NCBI GenBank assembly: GCA_964525605.1
Contig: CAZGKT010000003.1
Location: forward strand, 98,460-162,459
Source: CAVTWJ01 sp964525605
GTDB lineage: Bacteria > Oederibacteriota > Muellerivitia > Muellerivitales > Muellerivitaceae
Length of the DNA stretch: 64,000 bases
Direction: 5' to 3'
Of the stretch, positions 43,061 to 51,969 are shown in pieces (the stretch's first letter is position 1; every line of letters starts with the position of its first letter). The translations under genes were made by a program, and so were the position numbers. Under the pieces are notes generated by a model. That model did not search any database. It was not told the origin of the DNA and saw only the letters and a program-made list of their open reading frames with translations.

Positions 43061-43170
43061 TTTTATTTCCTTTTTGAGCATGGTTGATGAATCAAGATCG
43101 CCTCATTCAAGCTAAGAACTTTCAATGGTAATAAACAGGAGCTGCTTCGGATTCAACCTGTTTAATCGTT

Positions 43171-43181
43171 ATCATTTTGAT
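43171..43181. promoter_or_regulatory. Dyad element upstream of csbD-like gene
   Basis: Perfect ATCATTTTGAT in the divergent region between the CsbD-like gene and the glycosyltransferase gene. No convincing promoter for either. Confidence 0.45.
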
Positions 43182-43320
43182 AGTCTGGAATAGTTTTCAA
43201 ATAGGCGGATGAATGAAAGCCCTGGGAGGGGCCGGACAAATAAGTGTCATTATCAAAGAAGATGACTCATTTGTTTACGCTCGATTGCTTTGGCCCGTGA
43301 AGGTTCCCTAAAGTAATGGG

Positions 43321-44658
43321 GTGCTCACGAACCGGGTTCAAAAAGCCGCTTTCCACCTGACCAGCCTGATCACCGATTGGTTTCCGCGCGCCGGATCCCG
43401 ATTCTTCAACTCGCTCGTACCCGCGGTCCTAGGAAATTTTCTCTTGGCCGATCATGTGTTCCAAAAAAATCTCGTGATTATCCGGCGGGTAAAATATTTC
43501 GAGAAGATCCTGGTTGTCCCGGACATCCATATCGGGGACGCGATCATGATTCAGGCGGGGGTATCCGCATTTCGAGATTTTTTTCCCCATGCTCAAATCG
43601 ATTATGTGGTTAAAAAATCCGTAGCCTGCCTGATCGAAGGGAACCCCGACATCACCAACCTATTTCCCGTCTTCACCGGCAGTGTCTTTCCCAATCCTGA
43701 GGATCTCGAAAAACTCAAAAAGCTGGTGGTGGAGAATCATTACGACCTTTGTTACAACTGCAGTCCTTTTTTCGAGGATACCCAACATTTCCCCAAGGGT
43801 CAGCCCATCCTCAATTTCATGACCGTCGCGCCGCAAATCATGCGCAATGAAATGGATCATAAGGGCAAAAGCCATTCCGTTTTCCTCTGTCATGAACTGC
43901 CCCATCTCCTTCTTTCTCCGTCCCATTCCTTGCGGCGGGATGAAATCTTCAAGGGGGTTTCCATGACCCTTTCGGACGGGGCGATCGGGGAAGCGAGGGA
44001 TTTTCTGAGGGAAAATCGGGTTCCGGAGAAAACACCCCTGGTTTTCTTGAACCCCGACACGGCCTCACCCTTTACGCGGATTCCTTTTGAGGACCAGGTT
44101 GATTTGCTCAAACGGCTCGTCCGGGAGCCAGGGCATATTCTTCTCGGCACGGATTTCACCACTCGAAACCTAGAGGAACGTCTTTTGGAGAAACTATCGC
44201 CTGGAGAAAGGTATCACGTGACCCGGGTGCCCACCACGCTGTCGCTGGCCGGTTATGCCGCCTTGATCGACTTCGCGGACGTGTTCATTTCGGGGGATAC
44301 AGGACCCCTGCACATGGCGGCCGCCCGAAAGGTTTCCCGGTCCGGGAATTTTAAGTTCCGAAACCGGACCTTCGTCGCCTCAGTTTTCGGGGCTACCCCG
44401 GCCCGGTTGACCGGTTACGATTCCCAAAACCCCCTGTTCCAATCCGCCAACCAGGATGTCCCGTCGAAAACCTATGTCTCGAAAAGCCCCTGCCGGAATA
44501 CGACCTGTGTGAATAAGTTGTACAAGACCTGTCGAAGGGTCCGGTGTTTCGAGGGGCTGGATGTGGCCGCCATCGCGGCGGAGATTCAATCGCATCTATC
44601 GGGAATATCTTTTAAGCGGTCCGAATCTCCGGACGCGGTGAGCGCTTCGCTCAATTGA
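43321..44658 (+). CDS. Glycosyltransferase family 9 (heptosyltransferase-like)
   Basis: 445 residues, GTG start. GT9 marks are the N-terminal LVVPDIHIGDAIMIQAGVSAFRDFFP, CYNCSPF and the nucleotide-sugar region VFISGDTGPLHMAAA with SVFGATPARLTG. GT9 enzymes such as WaaC/WaaF add ADP-heptose to lipopolysaccharide core. A Cys-rich insert (SPCRNTTCVNKLYKTCRRVRC) before the C-terminal helix is unusual and could bind a metal. It suggests a sugar-bearing outer membrane. Donor sugar not determined. Confidence 0.82.
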   Translation: MLTNRVQKAAFHLTSLITDWFPRAGSRFFNSLVPAVLGNFLLADHVFQKNLVIIRRVKYFEKILVVPDIHIGDAIMIQAGVSAFRDFFPHAQIDYVVKKSVACLIEGNPDITNLFPVFTGSVFPNPEDLEKLKKLVVENHYDLCYNCSPFFEDTQHFPKGQPILNFMTVAPQIMRNEMDHKGKSHSVFLCHELPHLLLSPSHSLRRDEIFKGVSMTLSDGAIGEARDFLRENRVPEKTPLVFLNPDTASPFTRIPFEDQVDLLKRLVREPGHILLGTDFTTRNLEERLLEKLSPGERYHVTRVPTTLSLAGYAALIDFADVFISGDTGPLHMAAARKVSRSGNFKFRNRTFVASVFGATPARLTGYDSQNPLFQSANQDVPSKTYVSKSPCRNTTCVNKLYKTCRRVRCFEGLDVAAIAAEIQSHLSGISFKRSESPDAVSASLN

Positions 44659-44759
44659 TGTGTCTTCATTCGGGTTTCCGCCGAACGAATCCCGAAGCAC
44701 CCCTGCTTTCTAAAGTTGGATTAATGCCATGCTTACTTCCCCCTGTGGGACAATAAACC

Positions 44760-45404
44760 ATGCTCCAATGGCTTCAGTCCCTGCCCCCGGTAGATGATGA
44801 CGCGGCGATTTTTTTTATATTGTTTTTGAACAACCTCGGTCTGCCATTGCCGGGAAATACCCTTTTGCTGGGAGCGGGTTTTCTTGTTGGCTCGGGGGTT
44901 CTATCCTTTTGGGGAACCTTCGGGACTGCGGCTGTCGCAACCTTTTTAGGAACAAGCTTCAGCTATGGGGTGGGTTTGCGTTACGGGAGCTTTTTACTCG
45001 GCAAAATCAGATGGTTGAGGATTTCCCACGAACGACTACGCCATATGGAGCATTTCTTTACGAGATACGGGGCCAAGGGAGTATTTTTCGCCCGGTTTGT
45101 CACCCTGCTACATCCCGTTATCGGTATCCTGGCGGGCCTAGGTAAAACGCCCCGCGGGTCTTTCTTCTTTTACAACCTGATCGGGTCGGCGGGCTATGTT
45201 TTACTTTACCTTCAGGTGGGTGCTTATTTCGGCCCCCGATGGGGGTTTCTCAGGGTTTGGGGGGTCCACACCGCTTTCCTCGTGCTGATCGCGGTCGTGG
45301 TTCTTTTGGGTTTGAGCCTGTTTTGGCGTCACAAGATTTACACGTTCTTCGGCCATCCTTTTTATCAGAGAAAAAGATACATTTGGAGATTTTGGAAGAA
45401 TTGA
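44760..45404 (+). CDS. DedA/SNARE-associated (VTT) family membrane protein
   Basis: 214 residues. The family pattern is visible: an N-terminal re-entrant LGLPLPGNTLLLGAGFLVG, GTFLGTSFSYGVGLRYG, FFTRYGAKGVFFARFVTLLHPVIGILAGLGKTPRGSFFFYNLIG and two C-terminal helices. DedA proteins are inner-membrane transporters, some recycling undecaprenyl or phosphatidylethanolamine-type lipids. The usual RF-P-R segment appears as FARFVTLLHPV. Converges with the minus-strand regulator at 45431. Confidence 0.82.
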   Translation: MLQWLQSLPPVDDDAAIFFILFLNNLGLPLPGNTLLLGAGFLVGSGVLSFWGTFGTAAVATFLGTSFSYGVGLRYGSFLLGKIRWLRISHERLRHMEHFFTRYGAKGVFFARFVTLLHPVIGILAGLGKTPRGSFFFYNLIGSAGYVLLYLQVGAYFGPRWGFLRVWGVHTAFLVLIAVVVLLGLSLFWRHKIYTFFGHPFYQRKRYIWRFWKN

Positions 45405-45430
45405 GGGATTGGGCAGGGGATGGGAGAGGG

Positions 45431-46033
45431 TTAGGCCCCTTTATTTAAGATGGCCGCGTTGTGCTCGAAGGTTTTCAACTTCAGGTCGGCGTTGAGGGCT
45501 TTTAATGATTCCTCGGACAACCGCAATTCCTCCATGGCTCGTTTATGCTTTTCATTTTCAAGCGCCAGCTTCATGTTCAGCATCACGAGTTCATTGGCTT
45601 TTCGGGTCAGATCCTCGTTTAGGCGGGTGATGTCCTCGTTCTTGCGGTGAAGGTCGATCAAAACCGAAACCTTGGCCCGTAGCACGGCCGGACGGTAGGG
45701 TTTCATCATGTAGTCGATGGCCCCCAGGGCGTAGCCCTGGAACATCTCCGTCTCGGTTTTTCCCATCGCGGTCATGAAAATGATGGGTGTGTGTTTGGAA
45801 CGCTCGCGGTTCCGTATCAATTCCGCCGTTTCCAAGCCGCTCATCCCAGGCATCATGACGTCCAATATGATGACAGCGAAATCTTTGTAATTGAGCTGGC
45901 TTAAGGCTTCTTTCCCGGAATTCGCCCGGACTAGGTTCTGGCCCAGGCTTTCCAAAACGGCTTCCAGAGCCAGCAGATTGGCTGGTTCGTCATCCACCAT
46001 CAGGATGTTGATCGGTTGTTTTTTATCGGTCAT
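45431..46033 (-). CDS. Response regulator with C-terminal coiled coil (2)
   Basis: 200 residues. Receiver: ILMVDDEPANLLALEAVLESL, VIILDVMMPGMSGLETAELI, FMTAMGKTE and YMMKPYRPAVLRAK. About 70 residues of heptad-rich helix follow (MLNMKLALENEKHKRAMEELRLSEESLKALNADLK), no DNA-binding or enzymatic domain. Paralogous to the upstream regulator (46030) at nearly the whole length. Its start overlaps that gene's stop by 4 bp (ATGA), so they are translationally coupled in the hybrid-kinase operon. Confidence 0.87.
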   Translation of the reverse strand: MTDKKQPINILMVDDEPANLLALEAVLESLGQNLVRANSGKEALSQLNYKDFAVIILDVMMPGMSGLETAELIRNRERSKHTPIIFMTAMGKTETEMFQGYALGAIDYMMKPYRPAVLRAKVSVLIDLHRKNEDITRLNEDLTRKANELVMLNMKLALENEKHKRAMEELRLSEESLKALNADLKLKTFEHNAAILNKGA

Positions 46034-46620
46034 GGTCTTGCCCCCGCGGGTGTTTCTTCCACAGCGATGCGTTCAACGGTTTTCATTTCCAAATCGGCGT
46101 TGAGGTTTTTAATCGACTCTTCGGCTAGGTGCAATTGATCCTCGTTCTTCAGGCGGATTTCACTTTCTGTTTTTAGCATCGCGTTCAGGTGATCAATCAC
46201 CTCGTTGAGTCGGTGAACTTCCTCGGTCTTGCGGTAAAGATTCATTAACACCAGAACCTTGGAACGCAGTACCGCCGGGCGGATGGGTTTGAGCAAATAA
46301 TCGATGGCCCCCACCGCGTAGCCCTGGAACATTTCGGTTTCCGATTTCCCGCCTGCCGTGAGAAAAATGACCGGGGTGTGCTTGCTGCGGTCGCGTTTTC
46401 GGATCAATTCGGCCGTTTCGATACCGTTCATGCCCGGCATCATCACGTCCATCAGGATGACGGCGAAATCGTTCTGGATAACCTGTCGGAGGGCCTCTTC
46501 CCCCGAGTTCGCCCGGACCAGATTCTGGCCCAGACTCTCTAGGACGGCTTCCAGGGCCAGTAAGTTGGCCCGCTGGTCATCCACCATTAAAATGTTGACG
46601 GCCTTTTCGTCATCGCCCAT
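46030..46620 (-). CDS. Response regulator with C-terminal coiled coil (1)
   Basis: 196 residues; AGGAGGAAGC precedes the ATG. Receiver with ILMVDDQRANLLALEAVLESL, VILMDVMMPGMNGIETAELI, FLTAGGKSE and YLLKPIRPAVL, followed by a coiled coil (LHLAEESIKNLNADLEMKTVE). It lies 10 bp downstream of the HAMP-array hybrid kinase and is probably its phospho-acceptor partner together with the tandem copy. Confidence 0.87.
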   Translation of the reverse strand: MGDDEKAVNILMVDDQRANLLALEAVLESLGQNLVRANSGEEALRQVIQNDFAVILMDVMMPGMNGIETAELIRKRDRSKHTPVIFLTAGGKSETEMFQGYAVGAIDYLLKPIRPAVLRSKVLVLMNLYRKTEEVHRLNEVIDHLNAMLKTESEIRLKNEDQLHLAEESIKNLNADLEMKTVERIAVEETPAGARP

Positions 46621-46630
46621 GAGCTTCCTC

Positions 46631-49600
46631 CTATCGAATCAACCGGGTTCCCATCAGGATGAGCAGTTGTTCCGTATCGACCGGCTTGGTGATGTAATCC
46701 GTAGCCCCGGACTCGATGCATTTTTCCCGGTCGCCCTTCATGGCTTTGGCGGTCAGGGCGATGATCGGCAGAGGCTTGAGGTCTTCCTTGAGTCGGATCG
46801 CCCGCATGGTGTCGTATCCGTCCATTTCCGGCATCATGATATCCATGAGAACGATATCCACATCCGGAGTCTTCGCCAGCACCTCCAACGCCTCGCGGCC
46901 GCTTTCGGCGGTTACGACCTTCATTTGTTCGTGTTCCAAGAGGCTGGTCATGGCGAAAATGTTCCGGATGTCGTCATCCACCACCAGGACCTTACGGCCG
47001 ATAAGAATATCGTTGTTGTGGCGCGCTTTTTTGGAGGAGTTTTCAGAGCTTTTAAGGATCGATTCGTCGGGTCGTAGGACTTGTTGGATTTTTTCCCCGA
47101 TTTCCGCAGGAGTCGGCTTTTCAGAGTTTTCCGGCGGCATCGTGTGAACCAAGGTTCGGGAAGCCTCCGGTTCGTTCGGATAAGAGGCCGGAAGGGGAAG
47201 GGAAGTGACGGCCTGACCTGAGACATAATCCTTTGGTAGATACAGGATAAAGGTGCTTCCCTGGCCGGGCTGGCTCTTGGCCAGGGTCAGTTGCCCTCCC
47301 AAAAGAATGGCGAGTTCACGGCTGATTGAAAGACCGAGTCCCGTTCCTCCGTATTTGCGGCTGGTGCCGCTTTCGGCCTGTTGAAAGGCCTCAAAAATGA
47401 TCTTTTGTTTGTCTTCGGGTATGCCGATGCCCGTGTCGATAATGGAAAATGCGACGACTTCCTTGGCTTTGCTTAAAACGGGATGGTCGGGGCTCCAACC
47501 GCTCTTGGCGGGAGACACCCGGAGCCGGACCTGCCCTTTTTGCGTGAACTTAAAGGCGTTTCCGAGAAGGTTTCGAACGACCTGTTCCAAACGTTTGGAA
47601 TCGGTATGGATTGTATTTCCCAATTGAGGATCGAATTCGATGCTGAACTGAAGGCCCCGGCCCTCGGCCACGTGGTGGAACAGCCGATCCAGGTGCTCGC
47701 GCATCTCGCTAAAGGGCATGTCGACTTCGTCGAGAGTCATGGTGCCCGACTCCACCTTGGCCAGGTCCAGGATGTCGTTAATCAACAAAAGCAGGTCGCC
47801 GCCCGATGCGTGGATGGTGCGGGCATACTCCACCTGTTTGGGGGTGAGGTTTTTGGGGTCCTCGGCCAGCTGCTGGGATAGGATGAGCATGCTGTTTAAG
47901 GGCGTCCGCAATTCGTGAGACATGTTGGACAGGAACTCGGTTTTGTATTTGGAACTCAGGGCCAGTTGGTCGGCCTTTTCCCCAAGCTGTTGGTTGGATT
48001 TTTGCAGTTCCTCCTGCTGGCTTTGCAGGTTCTTCAGCAGGGTCTCTGTCCTTAAATTGGCCTCCAAGGTGTTGATCACGATGCCGATGCTTTCCATCAG
48101 CTGTTCCAGGAAGGCCAGGTGGGAAGGGGTGAATTCCTCAAAGGAGGCTAGTTCCAATACTCCTTTGATTTTGCCCTCGAACAAGACGGGAAGCTCCACG
48201 AGGTTCGAGGGACTCGCCTCTCCCAGCCCGGAATTAATGCGGATGTAATTTCCCGGAACATTCTTCAACAAAAGCATTTTCTTGCTCTGGGCGCACTGGC
48301 CCACCAGACCCACTCCCAACTCGAATGATTGCGGGAGGTCGGGACGGGGAAGATAGGCGAAACTGGAAAGCAGTCGAAGGCGGGTTTCACCCGCTTCCTT
48401 GGAATCAATGATGTAAAAGGCGCTGTGCTGGGCCGAGACGACCTGATTGAGGTCGGACAGGATGGCCTGGGCCACGGTCGGCAGGTCCCGTTGGCCCTGC
48501 AACATGAGGGTGAAACGGGCCAGGTTTGTTTTTAACCAGACCTGCTCGGAATTCTTGAGGGTGGTGCCGCGCAGGTTGGCGATCATCTGGTTGATGGTGT
48601 CCTTCAGGCCTTCCACTTCTCCCCGGGCGTCCATGCTGATGGACCGGGTCAGGTCCCCGCCCGCCACGGCGCTGACGACCTCGGAGATAGCTCGCACCTG
48701 GGTTGTCAGGTTGGCGGCCAGTTGGTTAACGTTGTCGGTGAGGTCCTTCCAGGTTCCCGCCGCGCCTGGCACGTTGGCTTGGCCCCCCAAGCGGCCTTCC
48801 ACGCCCACTTCGCGCGCCACATTGGTGACTTGGGCCGCGAAGTCGTTGAGCTGATCCACCATGATATTGATGGTGTCGGCCAGGGTGGCGACTTCCCCCT
48901 TGGTGGCGACCGTGAGTTTTTGTTTTAAATCCCCCTTGGCCACGGAACTAACCACCTTGGCGATACTGCGGACCTGATCGGTCAGGTTGGCGGCCATGTG
49001 GTTGACATTGTCGGTGAGGTCCTTCCAAGTGCCGGCAGCGCCGGGCGCGATCGCCTGGCTGCCCAATTTGCCTTCCGTTCCCACTTCTCGGGCCACGCGG
49101 GTAACTTCAGAGGTGAAAAGGCTCAATTGGTCGACCATGGTGTTCACTTTTTCCTTCAATTGAAGGAACTCGCCTCGGACATCGGCGGTGATCTTTTTGG
49201 AAAAATCACCATTTGCCACGGCGGTGGTGATATCGGCGATATTGCGCACTTGGCTCGTCAGATTTGAGGACATGAAGTTGACGTTGTCCGTCAATTCTTT
49301 CCAGGTGCCGGCGGCGCCGGGGGCGATGGCTTGGCCGCTCAGTTTTCCTTCCACGCCTACTTCTCGGGCAACACGGGTGACTTCCGAAGTGAAGAGACTA
49401 AGCTGGTCCACCATGGTATTGACCTTTTCCTTCAATTGAAGGAACTCGCCTCGCACGTCGGCGGTGATTTTTTTGGAAAAATCGCCGTTGGCCACGGCGG
49501 TAGTGATGTCGGCGATATTGCGCATCTGGCTCGTTAAATTGGAGGACATGATATTGACGTTTTCGGTCAGGTCTTTCCAGGTTCCGGCGGCACCTGGCGC

Positions 49601-51505
49601 GATCGCCTGGCTGCCCAATTTGCCTTCGGTGCCCACTTCCCGGGCTACGCGGGTGACCTCGGAGGTGAAGAGACTGAGCTGGTCCACCATCATGTTGACT
49701 TNNNNNNNNNNNNNNNNNNNNNNNNNNNNNNNNNNNNNNNNNNNNNNNNNNNNNNNNNNNNNNNNNNNNNNNNNNNNNNNNNNNNNNNNNNNNNNNNNNN
49801 NACGCGGGTGACCTCGGAGGTGAAGAGACTGAGCTGGTCCACCATCATGTTGACTTTTTCCTTCAATTGAAGGAACTCGCCCCGCACGTCGGCGGTGATT
49901 TTTTTGGAAAAGTCGCCGTTGGCCACGGCGGTAGTGATATCGGCGATATTGCGCATCTGGCTTGTTAAATNNNNNNNNNNNNNNNNNNNNNNNNNNNNNN
50001 NNNNNNNNNNNNNNNNNNNNNNNNNNNNNNNNNNNNNNNNNNNNNNNNNNNNNNNNNNNNNNNNNNNNNNTGGAGGACATGAAATTGACGTTTTCGGTCA
50101 GGTCTTTCCAGGTTCCGGCGGCGCCTGGCGCGATCGCCTGGCTACCCAGCTTGCCTTCGGTGCCCACTTCCCGCGCCACGCGCGTGATTTCTGAAGTGAA
50201 GAGGCTGAGCTGGTCCACCATCATGTTGACCTTTTCCTTCAATTGAAGAAACTCACCCCGCACGTCGGCGGAGATTTTCTTGGAAAAGTCGCCGTTAGCC
50301 ACGGCCGTGGTGATGTCGGCGATGTCGCGGACCTGGCTTGTTAAATTGGAGGACATGAAATTGACGTTTTCGGTCAGGTCTTTCCAGGTTCCGGCGGCGC
50401 CGGGCGCAATCGCCTGGCTGCCCAGCTTGCCTTCGGTGCCCACTTCGCGGGCCACGCGGGTGACCTCGGAGGTGAAGAGACTGAGCTGGTCCACCATCAT
50501 GTTGACTTTTTCCTTCAGTTGAAGGAACTCGCCGCGCACGTCGGCGGTGATTTTTTTGGAAAAGTCGCCGTTGGCCACGGCCGTGGTGATGTCGGCGATA
50601 TTGCGCATCTGGCTTGTTAAATTCGAAGACATGAAATTGACGTTGTCGGTCAGGTCTTTCCAGGTTCCGGCGGCGCCTGGCGCGATGGCCTGGCTACCTA
50701 GTTTGCCCTCCGTACCCACTTCGCGGGCCACACGGGTGACTTCCGAGGTGAACAGGCTTAGCTGATCCACCATGGTATTGACCTTTTCCTTCAATTGAAG
50801 GAACTCGCCTCGCACGTCGGCGGAGATTTTTTTGGAAAAGTCGCCGTTGGCCACGGCCGTGGTGATATCGGCGATGTTACGAACCTGGCTTGTCAGGTTG
50901 CTGGCCATGAGGTTGACGTTGTCGGCCAGGTCCTTCCAGGTGCCTGCGACGCCTGGCACGATCGCCTGTCCTCCCAGTTTGCCTTCGGTCCCCACTTCTC
51001 GGGCCACGCGGGTAACTTCGGAAGCGAAAGAACGTAGGCGGTCCACCATGGTGTTGATCGTCCGGCCGGTTTGAAGAAATTCCCCTTCCAGGGGACGCCC
51101 GCCGACTTCCAGTGCCGCCTCCTGGGAAAGGTCGCCTTTGGCTACCGCGCCGATAACCCGGGTCATTTCACTGGTGGGGCGAACCAGTTCGTCAATCAGG
51201 GTATTCACGGATTCCATCATTCGGGACCAGGAACCGGTGAATTCACCCATCCGGGCCCGCTGGTCGATTTTTCCTTTTTTTGCCACCAGGTCTCGCAAAC
51301 GTTCCAGTTCAAAGGCCATATGCTCGTTCATGTCGACGACATTATTGAAGGTATCGGCCACCTTGCCCGCCATGCCAGTCCATTCAATCGGCAGGCGCAC
51401 GGAAAAATCCCCCTTTTTCAAGGCTGTGATGGTTTTAAGCAATAAGTGGATGTCGAGTGAGTCGGGCTCGGAAATTTCGGTTATCAGGGGGGTGGGGGGG
51501 GTCAT
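46631..51505 (-). CDS. HAMP-array hybrid histidine kinase (Nik1-like), interrupted by assembly gaps
   Basis: Cytosolic hybrid kinase. From the N-terminus: a long tandem array of HAMP-like units of about 92 residues (each with NVNxMSSNLTSQVRNIADIT, GDFSKKI, FLQLKEKVNTMVDQLSLFTSEVT), a GAF domain, HisKA (FLSNMSHELRTPLNSMLILS), HATPase (NLLGNAFKFT, DTGIGIPEDK, GLGLSI) and a receiver (VLVVDDDIRNIFAMTS, VLMDIMMPEMDGYDTMRAI, YITKPVD). This resembles fungal and bacterial group III osmosensor kinases. Two 100-N gaps fall in the array, so the true copy number is unknown and the reading frame is not continuous as written. I place the start at ATG 51505 because a sigma-54 promoter at 51520-51535 lies within the longer frame that opens at 51574; the leader would then be about 5 nt. 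Confidence 0.85.
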   Translation of the reverse strand: MTPPTPLITEISEPDSLDIHLLLKTITALKKGDFSVRLPIEWTGMAGKVADTFNNVVDMNEHMAFELERLRDLVAKKGKIDQRARMGEFTGSWSRMMESVNTLIDELVRPTSEMTRVIGAVAKGDLSQEAALEVGGRPLEGEFLQTGRTINTMVDRLRSFASEVTRVAREVGTEGKLGGQAIVPGVAGTWKDLADNVNLMASNLTSQVRNIADITTAVANGDFSKKISADVRGEFLQLKEKVNTMVDQLSLFTSEVTRVAREVGTEGKLGSQAIAPGAAGTWKDLTDNVNFMSSNLTSQMRNIADITTAVANGDFSKKITADVRGEFLQLKEKVNMMVDQLSLFTSEVTRVAREVGTEGKLGSQAIAPGAAGTWKDLTENVNFMSSNLTSQVRDIADITTAVANGDFSKKISADVRGEFLQLKEKVNMMVDQLSLFTSEITRVAREVGTEGKLGSQAIAPGAAGTWKDLTENVNFMSSXXXXXXXXXXXXXXXXXXXXXXXXXXXXXXXXXXFNKPDAQYRRYHYRRGQRRLFQKNHRRRAGRVPSIEGKSQHDGGPAQSLHLRGHPRXXXXXXXXXXXXXXXXXXXXXXXXXXXXXXXXXXVNMMVDQLSLFTSEVTRVAREVGTEGKLGSQAIAPGAAGTWKDLTENVNIMSSNLTSQMRNIADITTAVANGDFSKKITADVRGEFLQLKEKVNTMVDQLSLFTSEVTRVAREVGVEGKLSGQAIAPGAAGTWKELTDNVNFMSSNLTSQVRNIADITTAVANGDFSKKITADVRGEFLQLKEKVNTMVDQLSLFTSEVTRVAREVGTEGKLGSQAIAPGAAGTWKDLTDNVNHMAANLTDQVRSIAKVVSSVAKGDLKQKLTVATKGEVATLADTINIMVDQLNDFAAQVTNVAREVGVEGRLGGQANVPGAAGTWKDLTDNVNQLAANLTTQVRAISEVVSAVAGGDLTRSISMDARGEVEGLKDTINQMIANLRGTTLKNSEQVWLKTNLARFTLMLQGQRDLPTVAQAILSDLNQVVSAQHSAFYIIDSKEAGETRLRLLSSFAYLPRPDLPQSFELGVGLVGQCAQSKKMLLLKNVPGNYIRINSGLGEASPSNLVELPVLFEGKIKGVLELASFEEFTPSHLAFLEQLMESIGIVINTLEANLRTETLLKNLQSQQEELQKSNQQLGEKADQLALSSKYKTEFLSNMSHELRTPLNSMLILSQQLAEDPKNLTPKQVEYARTIHASGGDLLLLINDILDLAKVESGTMTLDEVDMPFSEMREHLDRLFHHVAEGRGLQFSIEFDPQLGNTIHTDSKRLEQVVRNLLGNAFKFTQKGQVRLRVSPAKSGWSPDHPVLSKAKEVVAFSIIDTGIGIPEDKQKIIFEAFQQAESGTSRKYGGTGLGLSISRELAILLGGQLTLAKSQPGQGSTFILYLPKDYVSGQAVTSLPLPASYPNEPEASRTLVHTMPPENSEKPTPAEIGEKIQQVLRPDESILKSSENSSKKARHNNDILIGRKVLVVDDDIRNIFAMTSLLEHEQMKVVTAESGREALEVLAKTPDVDIVLMDIMMPEMDGYDTMRAIRLKEDLKPLPIIALTAKAMKGDREKCIESGATDYITKPVDTEQLLILMGTRLIR
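49702..49801. other. Assembly gap (100 N)
   Basis: Run of exactly 100 N inside the tandem HAMP units. The length is a placeholder; one or more units may be missing. Confidence 0.98.
49971..50070. other. Assembly gap (100 N)
   Basis: Second run of exactly 100 N inside the HAMP array. Between this and the first gap the sequence 49802-49970 reads in a different phase, so at least one gap is not a multiple of three. Confidence 0.98.
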
Positions 51506-51519
51506 GACCTCACCACGTA

Positions 51520-51535
51520 TCGCAAGTTCCATACC
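51520..51535 (-). promoter_or_regulatory. Sigma-54 promoter of the hybrid kinase operon
   Basis: Minus strand GGTATGGAACTTGCGA, whose first 14 bases equal the 7939 promoter. Predicted start is near 51510. Confidence 0.78.
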
Positions 51536-51640
51536 TGTAGAAGAGGGCGGAAAAGAATCGAAGCTTTGCCTCAATTCAGGAAATATTGAAGTTTACCGCC
51601 ATAGTGGAAAACGCATGGGTCTCACCCTCTCATCGAAGCG

Positions 51641-51671
51641 ATCAAAATGATTATTGACGCCTCAATTTGAT
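51641..51671. promoter_or_regulatory. Dyad elements upstream of the hybrid kinase promoter
   Basis: ATCAAAATGAT (51641-51651, perfect) and CTCAATTTGAT (51661-51671), starts 20 bp apart, 106-126 bp from the -24 element. The remainder of 51506-51969 holds only a doubtful small frame. Confidence 0.68.
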
Positions 51672-51769
51672 TCTTCTCAACGTTCTCTGCGGTTCGGACG
51701 AGGTCGGAAAGGGAACTCAAACCTGGAGAAATCTGCCTTGATTAAGGAGATTTCGTGGTTATACCGTAA

Positions 51770-51868
51770 ATGAGCGAGAAGGATATTCTCGAAACAGAGG
51801 ATGAGACGAACCGGCGGATAGAAGAAGCCGATTATGACATCGGTCCGAACTGGGAGAGAAACAATTAG
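51770..51868 (+). CDS. Very small acidic frame (doubtful)
   Basis: 32 codons, MSEKDILETEDETNRRIEEA and on to NWERNN. An AAGGAG is 20 nt upstream, too far for a normal start. It is noted only because it is acidic like the 21040 small frame and lies in an otherwise empty stretch. Confidence 0.15.
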   Translation: MSEKDILETEDETNRRIEEADYDIGPNWERNN

Positions 51869-51969
51869 TTGGATGCAGAACTCGTGGTGCCAGAAACCCT
51901 GATTAATAAAATCCGTACGCCGAAGGCGAAACCTTCAGCGTCGCGTTGGGTCCGGAAATTGAACCTGGC

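Noticed and set aside
43281..43310. Sigma-54-like TGGCCCG or ATTGCTTT ahead of the glycosyltransferase 9 gene
   Set aside because: Neither has GG and GC at 10-bp spacing.
44718..44732. GG...GC sequence ahead of the DedA gene
   Set aside because: Spacing is 11 bp and the box reads ATGC rather than TTGC.
49690..50194. Frames running through the N gaps
   Set aside because: Any frame across a placeholder gap is arbitrary.
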